Of a DNA stretch of 64,000 nucleotides, positions 48,243-59,153 are shown in pieces. Origin of the DNA: Neckera pumila. Its lineage: Eukaryota; Streptophyta; Bryopsida; Hypnales; Neckeraceae. Below the pieces are notes generated by a model. It saw only the letters and a list, made by a program, of their open reading frames with translations. It had not been told where the DNA came from and made no database searches. Numbering within the stretch: the first letter of the stretch is position 1; each line of letters opens with the position of its first letter. The stretch is taken from assembly GCA_963969595.1 (NCBI GenBank), contig OZ018410.1, positions 3,100,001-3,164,000 on the forward strand. The letters are read 5' to 3'. The translations under genes and the position numbers were made by a program.

Positions 48243-51225
48243 GTGAGATTGGCTTTGGAGTTGAGCTTTTTTCCCTGCCAAGAAGTCACGCCCTCACGCG
48301 GAAACTGTGAAGCTATCTCTTCCACAGACTCATGAGATAGTCAGTTGGTCGTCCTTTGGGGCCATGCTTGTGATGTGATAGACTAAGTATGCGTCTGAGT
48401 GTTTGCAAATGTTGACCTTCATAAGCTCTGAACTTAGACTGAAGCACTTGGTAGAAAAAAAAGCAAAAAAAATAAATCAGAGTCAAGGTTCAAACAGATG
48501 GTCAGGTCTCAATCACATCATGAACTCCTAAACACCTCAATCCTCTTTTGAATTTCATACACATGAATCCTTTTTTTCTTGAATCTTTGTATGCTTGTAC
48601 TGTGCGTATCGATACATCATTTACAGCAATTTCATGAAATTTGTTACAAAGAAAAGTTGTCTTTGTAAGATTCAAGTACTACATTGGATGAATTGAATGA
48701 GAAGTTCGTTGGACAAACTGAAACAATGCCTTAGAAACTCTCCATTCATCACTCAGAATACAGATGTTGGAGCTCTTTAAGACTGGGTAAGTAAGCAACT
48801 CACACTTGCCAAGGACATGCTTGTTGTGATTCAGAAACTTGTGAATCGAATTTATTGTTATTGTGACAAAAGCCAGCCATCAGCATGGTTTTTCTTCCTT
48901 TTGCAATGAAATTCTGTTTCATTTGTTTAAAAAAACAAAAAAACATGAACACATACTGTTGAATTTGTTACAGACAGACTGTAAAGCATGTGCAGTACAT
49001 CATTGAGTGGTTGTTGCACTTCTTCCATGAGAGTTCCCCTATCATTTGAGAATGCAATCAAAGTGGGGTTCACACTGACTGAGGTTTTCTAATCCTGCTT
49101 CTTCGTGTTCTCAAAACTGAAATTGACGTCAAATTGAAAGAGTTGACAGTTTTTCAAATCAGGGCTTATTTTCATTGTTAATTTATTCATCTCCTCCACG
49201 AGGTTTTAAGTGTTGAGTTTGGTTGCAGCATGATTTCTGGAGCATCCATCAATGCTGCTGATAGTGAAATAGAGTTGCAAGCAAATGCAAAGCTACAGCA
49301 GATTCTGCAGGATTGACTATGAAGTTCTTTTTCGGTTTTATAAACAAATGGGTGATATATTCCACAGCAGGAGTCACAAACCTTACATCAAAATAAGAGC
49401 AGAAGTTTCATTTGTTTAAAACAAGAAAGAAAAAAAAAAGAGCATAACCCTTGCTAAGGAATTCTGGTTTCATTTGACTTTGGAGTTTCCATGATGAATA
49501 TAGGTCGTATGCATGTTTTGGGCACATAGGCATAGTGACAAAAGTGCTATTTTCTATGAAAACAAGACATGAATAATTGAGGGGGTACACGTGTCATTTT
49601 GCCATTGGTTGAGAAAACGAGAGAGGTGCTGTGAAATACCCCCACCCCTACCCCATATTTGTATTTTTCTAAAAGTTGTTTGGACTACAAACAATATGGG
49701 ATATTAGTTATCGTATGTATTTTGTACAGTTCTAGAAGGAAGGTGGTTTGTGTTAGCAAGTTCTCATACTATATCTTGGCGTCCTAAGGTCTCTATTGCA
49801 CGAAGGTAGCTAGGGTCCTCCAAATCAAGATGTACCTTTGAAATGCCAATTTATGAGATGTTCATGTTGTATACATCTCCAAAATCAATATGTATCTATT
49901 CTTGTAGAAATGGTTGTACTGTAGACCATCTACCACAAAACTTTGAGCCTTCATAACTTATGCATATAATATCCAAATGATGATTTCTTTGGTGCATTGA
50001 AATCTCCTAACCACTTACCAATGAGAAAATATAGAAATTTTGTCAATCTAATAATAGAAACTGCCCACCACAGAAAAAGCAGAGAATGGGTGTCTCTCCA
50101 TTATGTACATTATGTAGCAAAGTGTAGTGAAATTTCAGAATATTTTTGCTTTAAGAGTTACAAACGATGGGATATAATTTATGTAAATCAGTGGGTTCCA
50201 TTTGAACAAGTTGTTGCCTGGAGGTCACAGACCTTTTCAAATATTTTCCAGAGAATGTTACACATACTGTACTCACGAGCACAAAATCACGGTGAAGCCT
50301 GTCAACGAACTACAAAAAGAGTTTGCAGCGCCCTTCAAGTTGTATTGGTATCCACAAAGACTGTGTTGCCAGTATTGCGATATTCACCCCCAAATTTGGC
50401 TTATTTGCCAAATAAATGATTGTCACAACAAAGTCAAAACGCCAATAAAGCCTAATAGCATTACTAACAGAATGAATCACAGATTGTATTGGTATTTGAT
50501 CAAAGGATATATCTACATATTAAAAGTATCGCAATCCTTAACAACTACTATAAACTACTTACTTAAGTTGACCTACCTGAGTTGACTTGGAAAGTATAAC
50601 TGTATCTGCAATACCAAGAAATGGTTGTTGGAATTGAAAACTTGACTTTGAGCTAGAATCTCCAGCAAAAAGGCAACACAATCATGCGTATGATGTTTGG
50701 AACATTTGCATTTCAGAAAAATCCTACTTACAGAATCGCAGACAGATATTCTGATTCTTCCAAACATAGCTAGACGAAGATCAAGGCTTCTTCACACACT
50801 GCGGATCTTGTTGTTTTTTGTTTGAGATTCTTGCTCAGACTGGATTCATGTTCCCAGGAAGGCCGGAACTTTTGAAATTCCCAGCAGCCAGATTCTTGTT
50901 GTTGAAGATGTAAGTTGTGCATTGAAAGAGTGAATCTCAGCAATCTCAACTGAGGTAGATCATAGTTTATTGAAGAAGAGAGATTGCCTTGATCAAATAC
51001 CAATACAATAGATTTAAGTCTAGCTACTAGTAGCCTGTGCATACTTGCACTATACTGTACAAAATTTAGAGGAGTAGCGAAAGATCTGTTCTCACTTGGT
51101 GTTACTTACAAGTTGCTTTAGCTCGAGTCTTAAAAATGAGTTTATGTTCTGTACATCTTTGGACTACTGGATTCATTTTGCATGCACTGCATCTAATAGC
51201 ATGTAAGCAATTAGCGAGGATTGAT
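48243..51225. other. Intergenic; two retroposon tails, no gene established
   Basis: Mostly unique-looking DNA. Retroposon tails lie at 48900-48928 (TTGCAATGAAATTCTGTTTC) and 49400-49439 (AGAAGTTTCATTTGTTTAAA), both followed by A-rich runs. Two overlapping plus-strand frames at 49997-50585 have no recognisable domain. Confidence 0.4.
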
Positions 51226-51361
51226 AAGAGCATCCGCACTGCAGCATGTTGAAGCAACACTCTAAAGGTTCTGCATCATTGATCTTCTAAGATTTTCTAA
51301 GACCAATGGTGCATAACTTTTAGAGTGTTGCTTCGGCGTGTTGCAAGGGGGCTGCTCTAGG
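51226..51361. mobile_element. Foldback MITE, 136 bp
   Basis: AAGAGCATCCGCACTGCAGC at the left pairs loosely with GGGGGCTGCTCTA at the right. The inner arms pair well (GAAGCAACACTCTAAAGGTT against the inverse of ATAACTTTTAGAGTGTTGCTTC) up to a small loop near 51293. The outer end AGAGCATCC resembles the palindrome at 35937-36206. Confidence 0.7.
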
Positions 51362-51523
51362 AGACAAGATGAAGCTCCGCAATTCACAAAACAAAGGCGG
51401 AAACCCTAATAATTCCATGAGAGTGGGAATGTGCTTTGGAGCTACAATGTAACTTTGTGGGTGCTAGGATTGTGAAGGCTCAAATTTTGGATGCTTGAAA
51501 TAGAGAGAAAGAGAGAGAATTAA

Positions 51524-52218
51524 CCCCTAAAGTCTTAAGGCCATTTTTTTGTCAAAAATGACTCCAACTGCCAATTTTGCTACGTTCATCCAAGAAAGAG
51601 AAAAAATAATTTTTTTAGAATTTAACCGTAGGATCTTGTACTTAACTTATCTCAAAATATGTGGTAAACATTTCATAGAGTTTGACAGCACAGATTAGAA
51701 GATATTAGTGGAAAAAATTATTTTTTTGAACACTAGAATGCAATTTCAGATGACTTTGACCGCCATTTGAGTGAGATTGTTCTTAGCAAAACAACTAAAC
51801 CACGCGGAACTTTTTTTTTTGAAACATTGTAAAAATTGCATTTAGAAATGAAGCCTTCAAGTTATTTTTTTCAGGAAGATGCTCTATGTGCCCGTAAAAC
51901 AAGATTGTCTATAACTTTCTCATAAAAAATCCAAATGAAACAAATCAAAGCTTTCCAGATAGACAAAAATATAATCTATAAGAAAAAAAATTTTAAAAAA
52001 ATTGCAAAATTTTTTTTGCTACCCTTCAAATGTTATTTTGAGCTTATTTGGGCAAAACATTTTTTTCTGGGCACTGATTGAAAAAAAAGTATTTTCCCAT
52101 GAGGCTTAGCAATTTTTCTATCTTCAATTTTTTTTGGAAAATCATGACAAAAATTCAGCCCATAGGTACTTGCCCTAAATCCCATTTGTCCTTCAAAAAG
52201 ATAATGGGCTTTTAGGGG
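51524..52218 (-). mobile_element. TTAA element, copy O, internally deleted (695 bp)
   Basis: The left end CCCCTAAAGTCTTAAGGCC follows TTAA at 51520-51523. The right end GGGCTTTTAGGGG is followed by TCAT rather than TTAA. About 200 bp of the centre present in B, C and P is missing. The core motif is on the minus strand near 51669-51707. Confidence 0.78.
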
Positions 52219-52314
52219 TCATTTAAGGTCCCACTTTGGGCTCTGAAAAAGCCAGTCTAATTGATTCTTAGACTACATAGCTTTGTATCCTATACTAAAT
52301 AGGTAATTTACACA

Positions 52315-52554
52315 AAATAGTAAAATTAGGTTGCCCACACTAAATTTGCAACATTCTACACTATATAGGTATGAACATTTATTGTAGAAGGATGCAACAA
52401 TATAAGAACCATGTGTGTTGGATGGATTGGTGCACTGGTTCATGGCTTGGGTTTAGAGAATTGTATGCACCGCCATGTGGACAAGCAATGAGTCATGAAG
52501 TAATTTCTCTCTTAAAAGCAATCTAATTGTTAAAGCAATCCAATTTCACTATTT
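52315..52554. mobile_element. AAATAGTGAAATTAGG-type MITE, copy 3
   Basis: The ends AAATAGTAAAATTAGGTTGCC and CAATCCAATTTCACTATTT are inverse. The interior differs from copy 1, so assignment rests on the ends. Confidence 0.45.
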
Positions 52555-52770
52555 GTGTAGAAGAAAGGAAAAGAAGACTGGGAGTTTGTTAGGATGGTCT
52601 AAGATAATTGATTAGGTAGAAAGGGAAGGTTACTAACCGTGGTTTGGATTTTAGAAAGTATTTAAGGTAGGTCATGTTTATTAAAAAGTGTTCAATTGTT
52701 TTCAAGCTTTTGTTTGTAGAGTAGGATGTGGTGTATTTAATGGCGATGTTGTTAACGGTAATGATAATGT

Positions 52771-52989
52771 CATCAGATGACATTGGAAGGAATTGGAGGG
52801 TTGTTTCAGGCATGTTCCCAAATCTGGCCCAATTATGTAAACAACCGTACTGGCTTTTTTTTTTTTTTTTTCAAAAATGACATGGCACGGTGCCGACCAC
52901 ATCAGCTAGCTACATTTCTTGCAGCCTCAAAATGCAGGGAACTTTGCAGGTACTCAAAATCTCCCAATGCCCTCAAATGTCATCTAATG
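52771..52989. mobile_element. CATTAG-ended MITE, copy 3 (219 bp)
   Basis: The ends CATCAGATGACATTGGAAGG and CCCTCAAATGTCATCTAATG are inverse. It contains a long T run, ATGACATGGCACGG and CCACATCAGCTAGC, as in the other copies. Confidence 0.68.
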
Positions 52990-53269
52990 GTTTTACATCA
53001 ATGGATGTGCTTGAATTAATTTATTTTAAATGTACAAAAGTCAAAACTGCTTTGTCTAATATGTGTAGAACTGATTGTGAAAAATATTAACCATTAGAGT
53101 TTGAAATTACAACAATTTTGGATGATCTATTTTATAAGCAAAATTGTAGTTTTGGAAGAAGAAAAATTATAAGAAGATGAATAATGCTTTTTTCCCCCTT
53201 TAAAAATTGTAACAAAAATCTATGGCAAATGCCGTATTTTTTTAATTTAAAAAAACAGAAATAAAAAAC
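52990..53269. other. AT-rich spacer
   Basis: Nothing recognised. Confidence 0.3.
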
Positions 53270-54061
53270 TCTCAAGTCTTTCAAAGCAAAAAGATTAGAA
53301 AGCCAAACCTGACCAAATTGGATCCTACAAAATTAAAAGAATCTATATATGCCGCAGTTTTTGAAATCTAATAAATGATATTATTAGTATACTATTTAGA
53401 ACATCTTCAAAAAACTGATATCATTCTAATTATTTTTTGTTCTTAATCACATTAGATTGAACCATGTATTTTTTAAATTGCTAAATAACAATTTTTATTT
53501 TTATTTTTCTCCACGCCCAATTTGTTTGTGCTAAATAATGACTAGCAATCTAGCAATGTCTAAAAAAAAGTTTTTTTCCATCACTACTATTCCTTTCATT
53601 GGAAAAAGGTTATGTTTACTCTTTTTTTCTATTAGACTACATTTCCTAAATACTTCCTAAATACTTCTCACATTTAAATTTTGAAAACTAGAAAAAACAA
53701 CAAGTTAGTCAACTTATTATTCTGTAAGATCCTACTTTACAAAATACTGAGATTTGTTTCACCCTACCAAGAATTTGTCATTGAAAATTTGAAGAGGATA
53801 CATTGTATTTTCTTAATCCTTGAGCGGATAAAGGTGTATACATTGGCCATATTTTTAAAATTGTTAAAAAAAATATGAACACTGTAAAATGCAACAAAGT
53901 TAGCATGTATTTCTTGCAATCACCCATGAACTGTATCCTGAGATAGACTTTCTAGAATATTCAACTACGAAAGGAAGTACTCAAATTAGTATTTTGGTAA
54001 GATTTTATTTTATTTCAATATTTAGTTGACACCAAAATATAGTATCTTGGGCATCTAGGAG
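53270..54061. mobile_element. TTAA element, copy U, subfamily 3, decayed
   Basis: The right end ATCTTGGGCATCTAGGAG precedes TTAA at 54062-54065 and matches copy H. The preceding 60 bp (GATTTTATTTTATTTCAATA and ACACCAAAATATAG) also match copies H and T. The left end is not found. Confidence 0.55.
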
Positions 54062-54149
54062 TTAATTTATTGCAAGTTTACAAGACATCATGTTTTTCAA
54101 TAGTTTTAAGCAAGACATGTCATAACTTTTGCTTGTCTAGATTTGGAGG

Positions 54150-54960
54150 ACACTTGAAGGTTTAGATAGGTTCCTCTGATCTCAATTTATAGCATGAGTT
54201 TTTTAAAAACTTTTTCGTAAGATAAAAAAATAGATTAGCTTTGGAAAAATATAATTTTTATTTCAATCAGTGATTAGGAACAAAAGTTAAGTCATCCAAA
54301 CTAAAAATAGTTGATCCTATGCAAAAAAACAAACTTGAAGTTTAAATTTATTCTTTATAGATTATAGTTTTGTTTATATAGAAAGATTTATTTCATTCCA
54401 TTTGATTTTGCAATGTAAAAACTATATAACATCTTGTTTGCAAGCAATTGTAGAATTTTTTGAGAAAATAATGTATTATATTTGTTTATAAACTTAAATT
54501 TTATAATTTCCAAAAATAAAATTTAAAGGAGCTTAGGTTGTTTACCTAAAAAATCTTACCTTTAGAATTAGTGTGATTCAGTTCCACCTTAAAACTATTA
54601 ACAATATAGTTTTCACTTCTATATGATGCCTTCTTCCACTTAACATTCTTTTAAAGAATAAAAATTTAAGGTTTTTTTTTAACTAATGTTTACAAATTTG
54701 AACTTCAAAATAAAAAAATCTAATTCAAAATTTGTAATGCAAAAAATTTAAGATAAAATGATTCAAAGTCTTATAATCTAGTACTGAAAGGTGCAAAAAT
54801 ATTCATTTTCTATACTTCAAATTCAAATTTCTTGCAATTTGTCCAATCAAAGATTTTGAAATTTCTTCCACATATTTTTCATATTATTTTAGTACAAGAT
54901 CCTACAATGTGGATACGCAAAAAAGAAAATGCTGAAAAGTTTTGCTCTTTGCCGACTGAT
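54150..54960 (+). mobile_element. TTAA element, copy V, subfamily 1, decayed
   Basis: Collinear landmarks of subfamily 1: GGACACTTGAAGGTTTAG, ATAGGTTCCTCTGATCTC, TAGGAACAAAAGTTA, CTTGCAATTTGTCCAATC (core, 54825-54865) and TTTTGCTCTTTGCC. Both termini are lost. Confidence 0.55.
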
Positions 54961-56034
54961 ATAGTGGTTTCGATTGCTTGATTGTTAATTATAGATTGAT
55001 GAAGAGGAGGCTCTATGTTTACAAAAGCTACATGTAAAGAAGTTTGAATTAGAAACCATACTTGAAATGTGAGTGAATGCTACAAAGATAAATTGAACCT
55101 ATTGTAATGGAATTGCTTATTTTTCAACCAACACATGATGTTCTTTAGTGACTTTGGTAATTAATGTAAAATTTGATTTGATGTGGATAATGTGTGGTAT
55201 TCTTTGGTAATTCCAAATGTTTGGTAGAATCAACTCTAAAAGAATGCTTTGTCATTGTGAGGTGTTGAAAATTCAACCTAGTGGTGAAGTCTATAGAAGA
55301 AACTAACATTGACAAGCTTTTGAAAAGAAAGATTGAGAGATCAACAACAAAATTTAAAAAGAGTTGAGTCATGTAATCACACAAAAAGATGAATTTTAAT
55401 TGCCTTCTATCATGTTTGTTTATCATAAGTGATCTTTTATTATCCCCTTTCATTCAACGCCTCCTTTACCTAATTGTTGAATAATGTAATGTGCTTTTTA
55501 CCAAGTGATTAACTGAAATGAATTGGTCGTATTATATCTATAAATATTTATTTCTATCAATACAAAATAATAGAATCTAGATGGGTCTCTTATATAGCAA
55601 TCAAATAACGACATAAAAACTCCTACTTACAGTATCTTAATTATATTCATTCATTTAGGTTACATAATTTACTTCAATAAAAAAGAATACACTAATAAAT
55701 TTATGAGCTTAATTTCATTTTAGAGAAATATAGACATTTCATTGGTCAAAAACTATAGAGTTTGTGATAGAATATTATCTTTATATATTATTTTTTAATT
55801 TCACTGAAGAAATTATGCTAGTTCTTGTGGTGTTAAATATTACTCCGTAGTATGCAAGCTAATTCAATTAATGTGCCCGTGCTTTAGGAACTTTAGCTTG
55901 CAATAATTTTATTAAAACTATGAAAATTTGCAAGGTAGAGCTGATGTGGTCAACACTATTTCATACAATCTCATATTGGCATTCATCATTCATCCAATTA
56001 TTCACATTAATTAGACCAAATTCATTCCAAAAGT
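54961..56034. other. Intergenic; no gene seen
   Basis: AT-rich. A 102-codon minus-strand frame (55145-55453) has no recognised domain. Confidence 0.35.
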
Positions 56035-56288
56035 CATTAGATGACATTACGGGGGCATTATATGAATGTAAGTTTTCGAAGAGTTCCCCTACGTTTTCAA
56101 ACTTTGGGAATGTAGTTGCAGCAGCTGGCTGATGTAGTACCAATATTGCCACGTCAATTTTATTTTTTTATTTTTTATTTATTTTTGTTATTAATAATAA
56201 ATATTTTTGACAGCCAACACCACTATTCATAGAATCATGCCAAATTGAACAATAGGCCTAAAAGGCCCTCTAATGCCCTCCTCTAATG
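56035..56288. mobile_element. CATTAG-ended MITE, copy 4 (254 bp)
   Basis: The left end CATTAGATGACATTACGGGG and the right end GAGGGCATTAGAGG in inverse (TCTAATGCCCTCCTCTAATG) pair. The interior has GCTGGCTGATGTAG and GCCACGTCA with an AT tract, as in copy 2. Confidence 0.65.
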
Positions 56289-56351
56289 CATTCAATTAGG
56301 GTGTCTCCCTCCATCTAACATTGTTCTTTCCCTCATACTAAATTGATACTA

Positions 56352-56615
56352 AGGCAACTACACCTTAAATTACACAATTAAACAATTCAACATGGCTCCC
56401 ACTATTATATTAGAGTTTTTTTTGTAGGGTCTTGTTTAGTCAAAACAGGATTCTAGAAACTCTTAAAATGCATTTTTTAGACACTATGTGAACAAACTAA
56501 GAATTTTCAAAGTGCAAAAAATAGATGTTCCTAAAAGCGATCATAGATACTCATGAATAATGGAAATATATTTTTGACAAGAATCTCTAGTGTGCAATTT
56601 TGGATGTAGTTACCT
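56352..56615 (+). mobile_element. AGGTAACTACACC-type MITE, copy 4 (264 bp)
   Basis: The ends are AGGCAACTACACCTTAAA and TTTGGATGTAGTTACCT, flanked by TA. Its right edge makes the TTAA (56615-56618) into which copy S is inserted. Confidence 0.78.
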
Positions 56616-56618
56616 TAA

Positions 56619-57374
56619 CTCCTACTAACCCAAGCAACCACTTTCTGGTTGTTGCCCTATTTGTTGAATTGCTCACTTTTAGATTTTGAGTTTTTTGAAA
56701 CATAATATTTATTTCTAAAAAAATAGATTGCAATACAAATCCAATGGCAATGGTTTCATCAATTCCAAGTTAAATTCCACCTTCTGAAAATTTTCAAAGT
56801 TAAGTGGTGTAATATAGTTTATAGCTCGCTTTTTGGGTTCAGTTTGGGTATGAACTAAAAGTTAGCCAACAAATGTGCCTTTTTTCCACCTCATAAAGGT
56901 CAAATCCACCTCAAAAAAGGCAGATCCATAGGGTTCAAGGAGAAGAGAAGTGTCCCATTTTGATTTTCTCTTGCAAACACTACTCAAATTTCAGTGATCA
57001 CCGTGCATTGCAAGCTTGACTAAGAATTGAAAAATTCTTGGAATGTTATGAAATTTTACATATACATTTTCAACGCTCTTATCTTTCACTGAGCACAAAA
57101 AGCCATCATTTCAAAATATTCTCACAAAGATATGCTCCTTCAAAGTGCGCTACCCTATATTTCCATTGACCCAAGAAAAACTTTAAAAATAAATATCTCC
57201 AAAATTGTGGGGTCAAATAATCTGAAATTTTTTGAGGTGATCAATTTCAATGTTAAATTCAAGATTCTATGGTTTCATTCTATCCAATCTCATAAAAAAA
57301 TGAGAAAAAAATTGCTCAAGGTGTTGGCAGTATAGACCCATTTTGAAAGAACACCCCCCTTGGGTTATTAGGGA
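56619..57374 (+). mobile_element. TTAA-flanked element, copy S, subfamily 4 (756 bp)
   Basis: Lies between TTAA at 56615-56618 and TTAA at 57375-57378. The ends are CTCCTACTAACCCAAGC and TTGGGTTATTAGGGA. The core motif is at about 57183-57225 (AAATATCTCCAAAATTGTGG then GTCAAATAATCTGAAA). Confidence 0.85.
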
Positions 57375-57378
57375 TTAA

Positions 57379-59153
57379 CCTCAATTGAGTTCTTATTTTG
57401 GGACACAGCATAAAATATTATTAGTTTCCAAACACACCTGACAGCAAGCCTGACACAAATAGATTTCACTTTCCCTCACGTACCGCAACTCATGCAAATT
57501 CAAATTATAACTACAAAACCACGCTCACCGAATTCCAGTGCTATATTTGGTATGAAAAAGGTCAACCACCAGTGACCGACAACCACGTGGTGTCTCCAAT
57601 TCCAAAAGCCATTATACTCCAGTCCGAAAATACCTTACCCACCAGCCAAATTTCAGCTCAGCTGCTCAAGTAGATCTCCATAAATTTTCGCAATTCAGCG
57701 CCATACAATAAGTTAGTATTCTATTTTTTTTTTTTTTTTTGAACAGAATTCTTATTTTGATTCCCAAATTGTCGTCTTTCCACTGCAAATCTCTGACACT
57801 CTTGGCCCTCATCAGTCCAGTTTACTGCCATTTTCCAACTAAGTTAGCTTTGCAGACATAAACTGTTGTTTTGCACTCCTTGTGTAAGATTGCTCGAAGT
57901 TCAAGCTTGCATTAGTGGTACAATAACCTCCGTTGTAATGTTTTTCTGACAGAGCTTTAATGCAGATTTGCAACGCCAGGATTTGACATCGTGAGTCTAA
58001 GTTGACGGGCATTCAACTAACTTCGAAGAGTTGAATTTTTCAGTTGCCATTGATCGCCGCTGGATTGTAGCTGAGCTGAGGAGTGGTGGCTTTTATGGCT
58101 TTGATGGATTTGGTTGTGGAATTTTATTGCGAGCTCACTGATGGAGGAGCTCGATTGTGAAGCTTCCGGATTATGCGGAACTGGGGGGCATTTTTGCACG
58201 AGTTCGATGTAAGAAAGCAAAACTTCGGGAGCATTTTAAAGAGGTAAGATTGAGACTACCGGTACACTAATTAATAACAATGTGGTGGTGAATCCATTCC
58301 AGTTTGATTTTGAACAGTGCTGTGTTATTAGTCAATTCCAGTTTGATTTTCAGTTGTGATGCTGAGTAGGTTTAGGCGAACAGAGTAAGATTGTGGACAT
58401 AGCTGAAAGGAATTCGGTACACCATGGATTTGTAGACGTAAATTTTTTCTTAAGAGCATCGTATTGAAGCGTGACTTTCTTTTGCTGGTTTTGCGGGATT
58501 CGATGTTGTGAGGAGGGGAGATTCGGTGAGGTTAGAATGCATTGCAGGGGGCTGTTCGTAAACTTAGCATTGTAATGGATTTCTTCACCCTAGGCCTGCT
58601 GGTTTGAAGGCCCTCTGCAAGTGGAAACCTACAATCCCAGCTTCTGGGTGCTCGTTGAAGATCTTCGAAAAACACAAACCTTATGGAGCAGAGTGAGTGG
58701 GGTTTATGATAAGGCTGAACTGCTGATTACTGTGTAATAAGAAATTTATGAAATAGGGGTCTCATTGACCACCAGAGATCTAAGATTTATGACAAGTCAT
58801 TTGATGCCATACCAATACAATACTGTCTATTCTACTTCTGTCCCCAATGTGGACACGAGGCTGAAAATTCATTGTCTTCAGGAAGGTTTAGATCATTCAG
58901 AAACCCTAAATTTCTGTCAATCTTACTTAAGCTAAACCCTAAAAGTTTCGCACTCAATCTCAGCGATTCATATTCAATGTGATGTCTGTACCACCTGCAA
59001 TATGATGTGATGGCTAATATGGAGTGCACAAAGCTTCGACATGGAAAAAGGATTCTCTAATGCATTGTGCGCGTTTCTTCATCACCAGGTATGCACAAGA
59101 TGCGTAGAACCTGAAAGTGTACTTGGGACTTCAAGGTGGGGCGTGGCCAACAA
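57379..59153 (+). promoter_or_regulatory. Upstream region and probable spliced leader of the TBL gene
   Basis: GC content rises from about 57.4 kb. A consensus donor AAGAG/GTAAGATTG at 58242-58243 and a possible acceptor TTCATCACCAG at 59089 would frame a leader intron of about 850 bp. In-frame stop at 59112 means translation must start downstream of it. Inference only; no transcript data. Confidence 0.4.

Noticed and set aside
49997..50585. Overlapping plus-strand frames of 140 and 127 codons
   Set aside because: The longer one starts at a TTG, has no domain, and the two overlap in different frames, as expected by chance.
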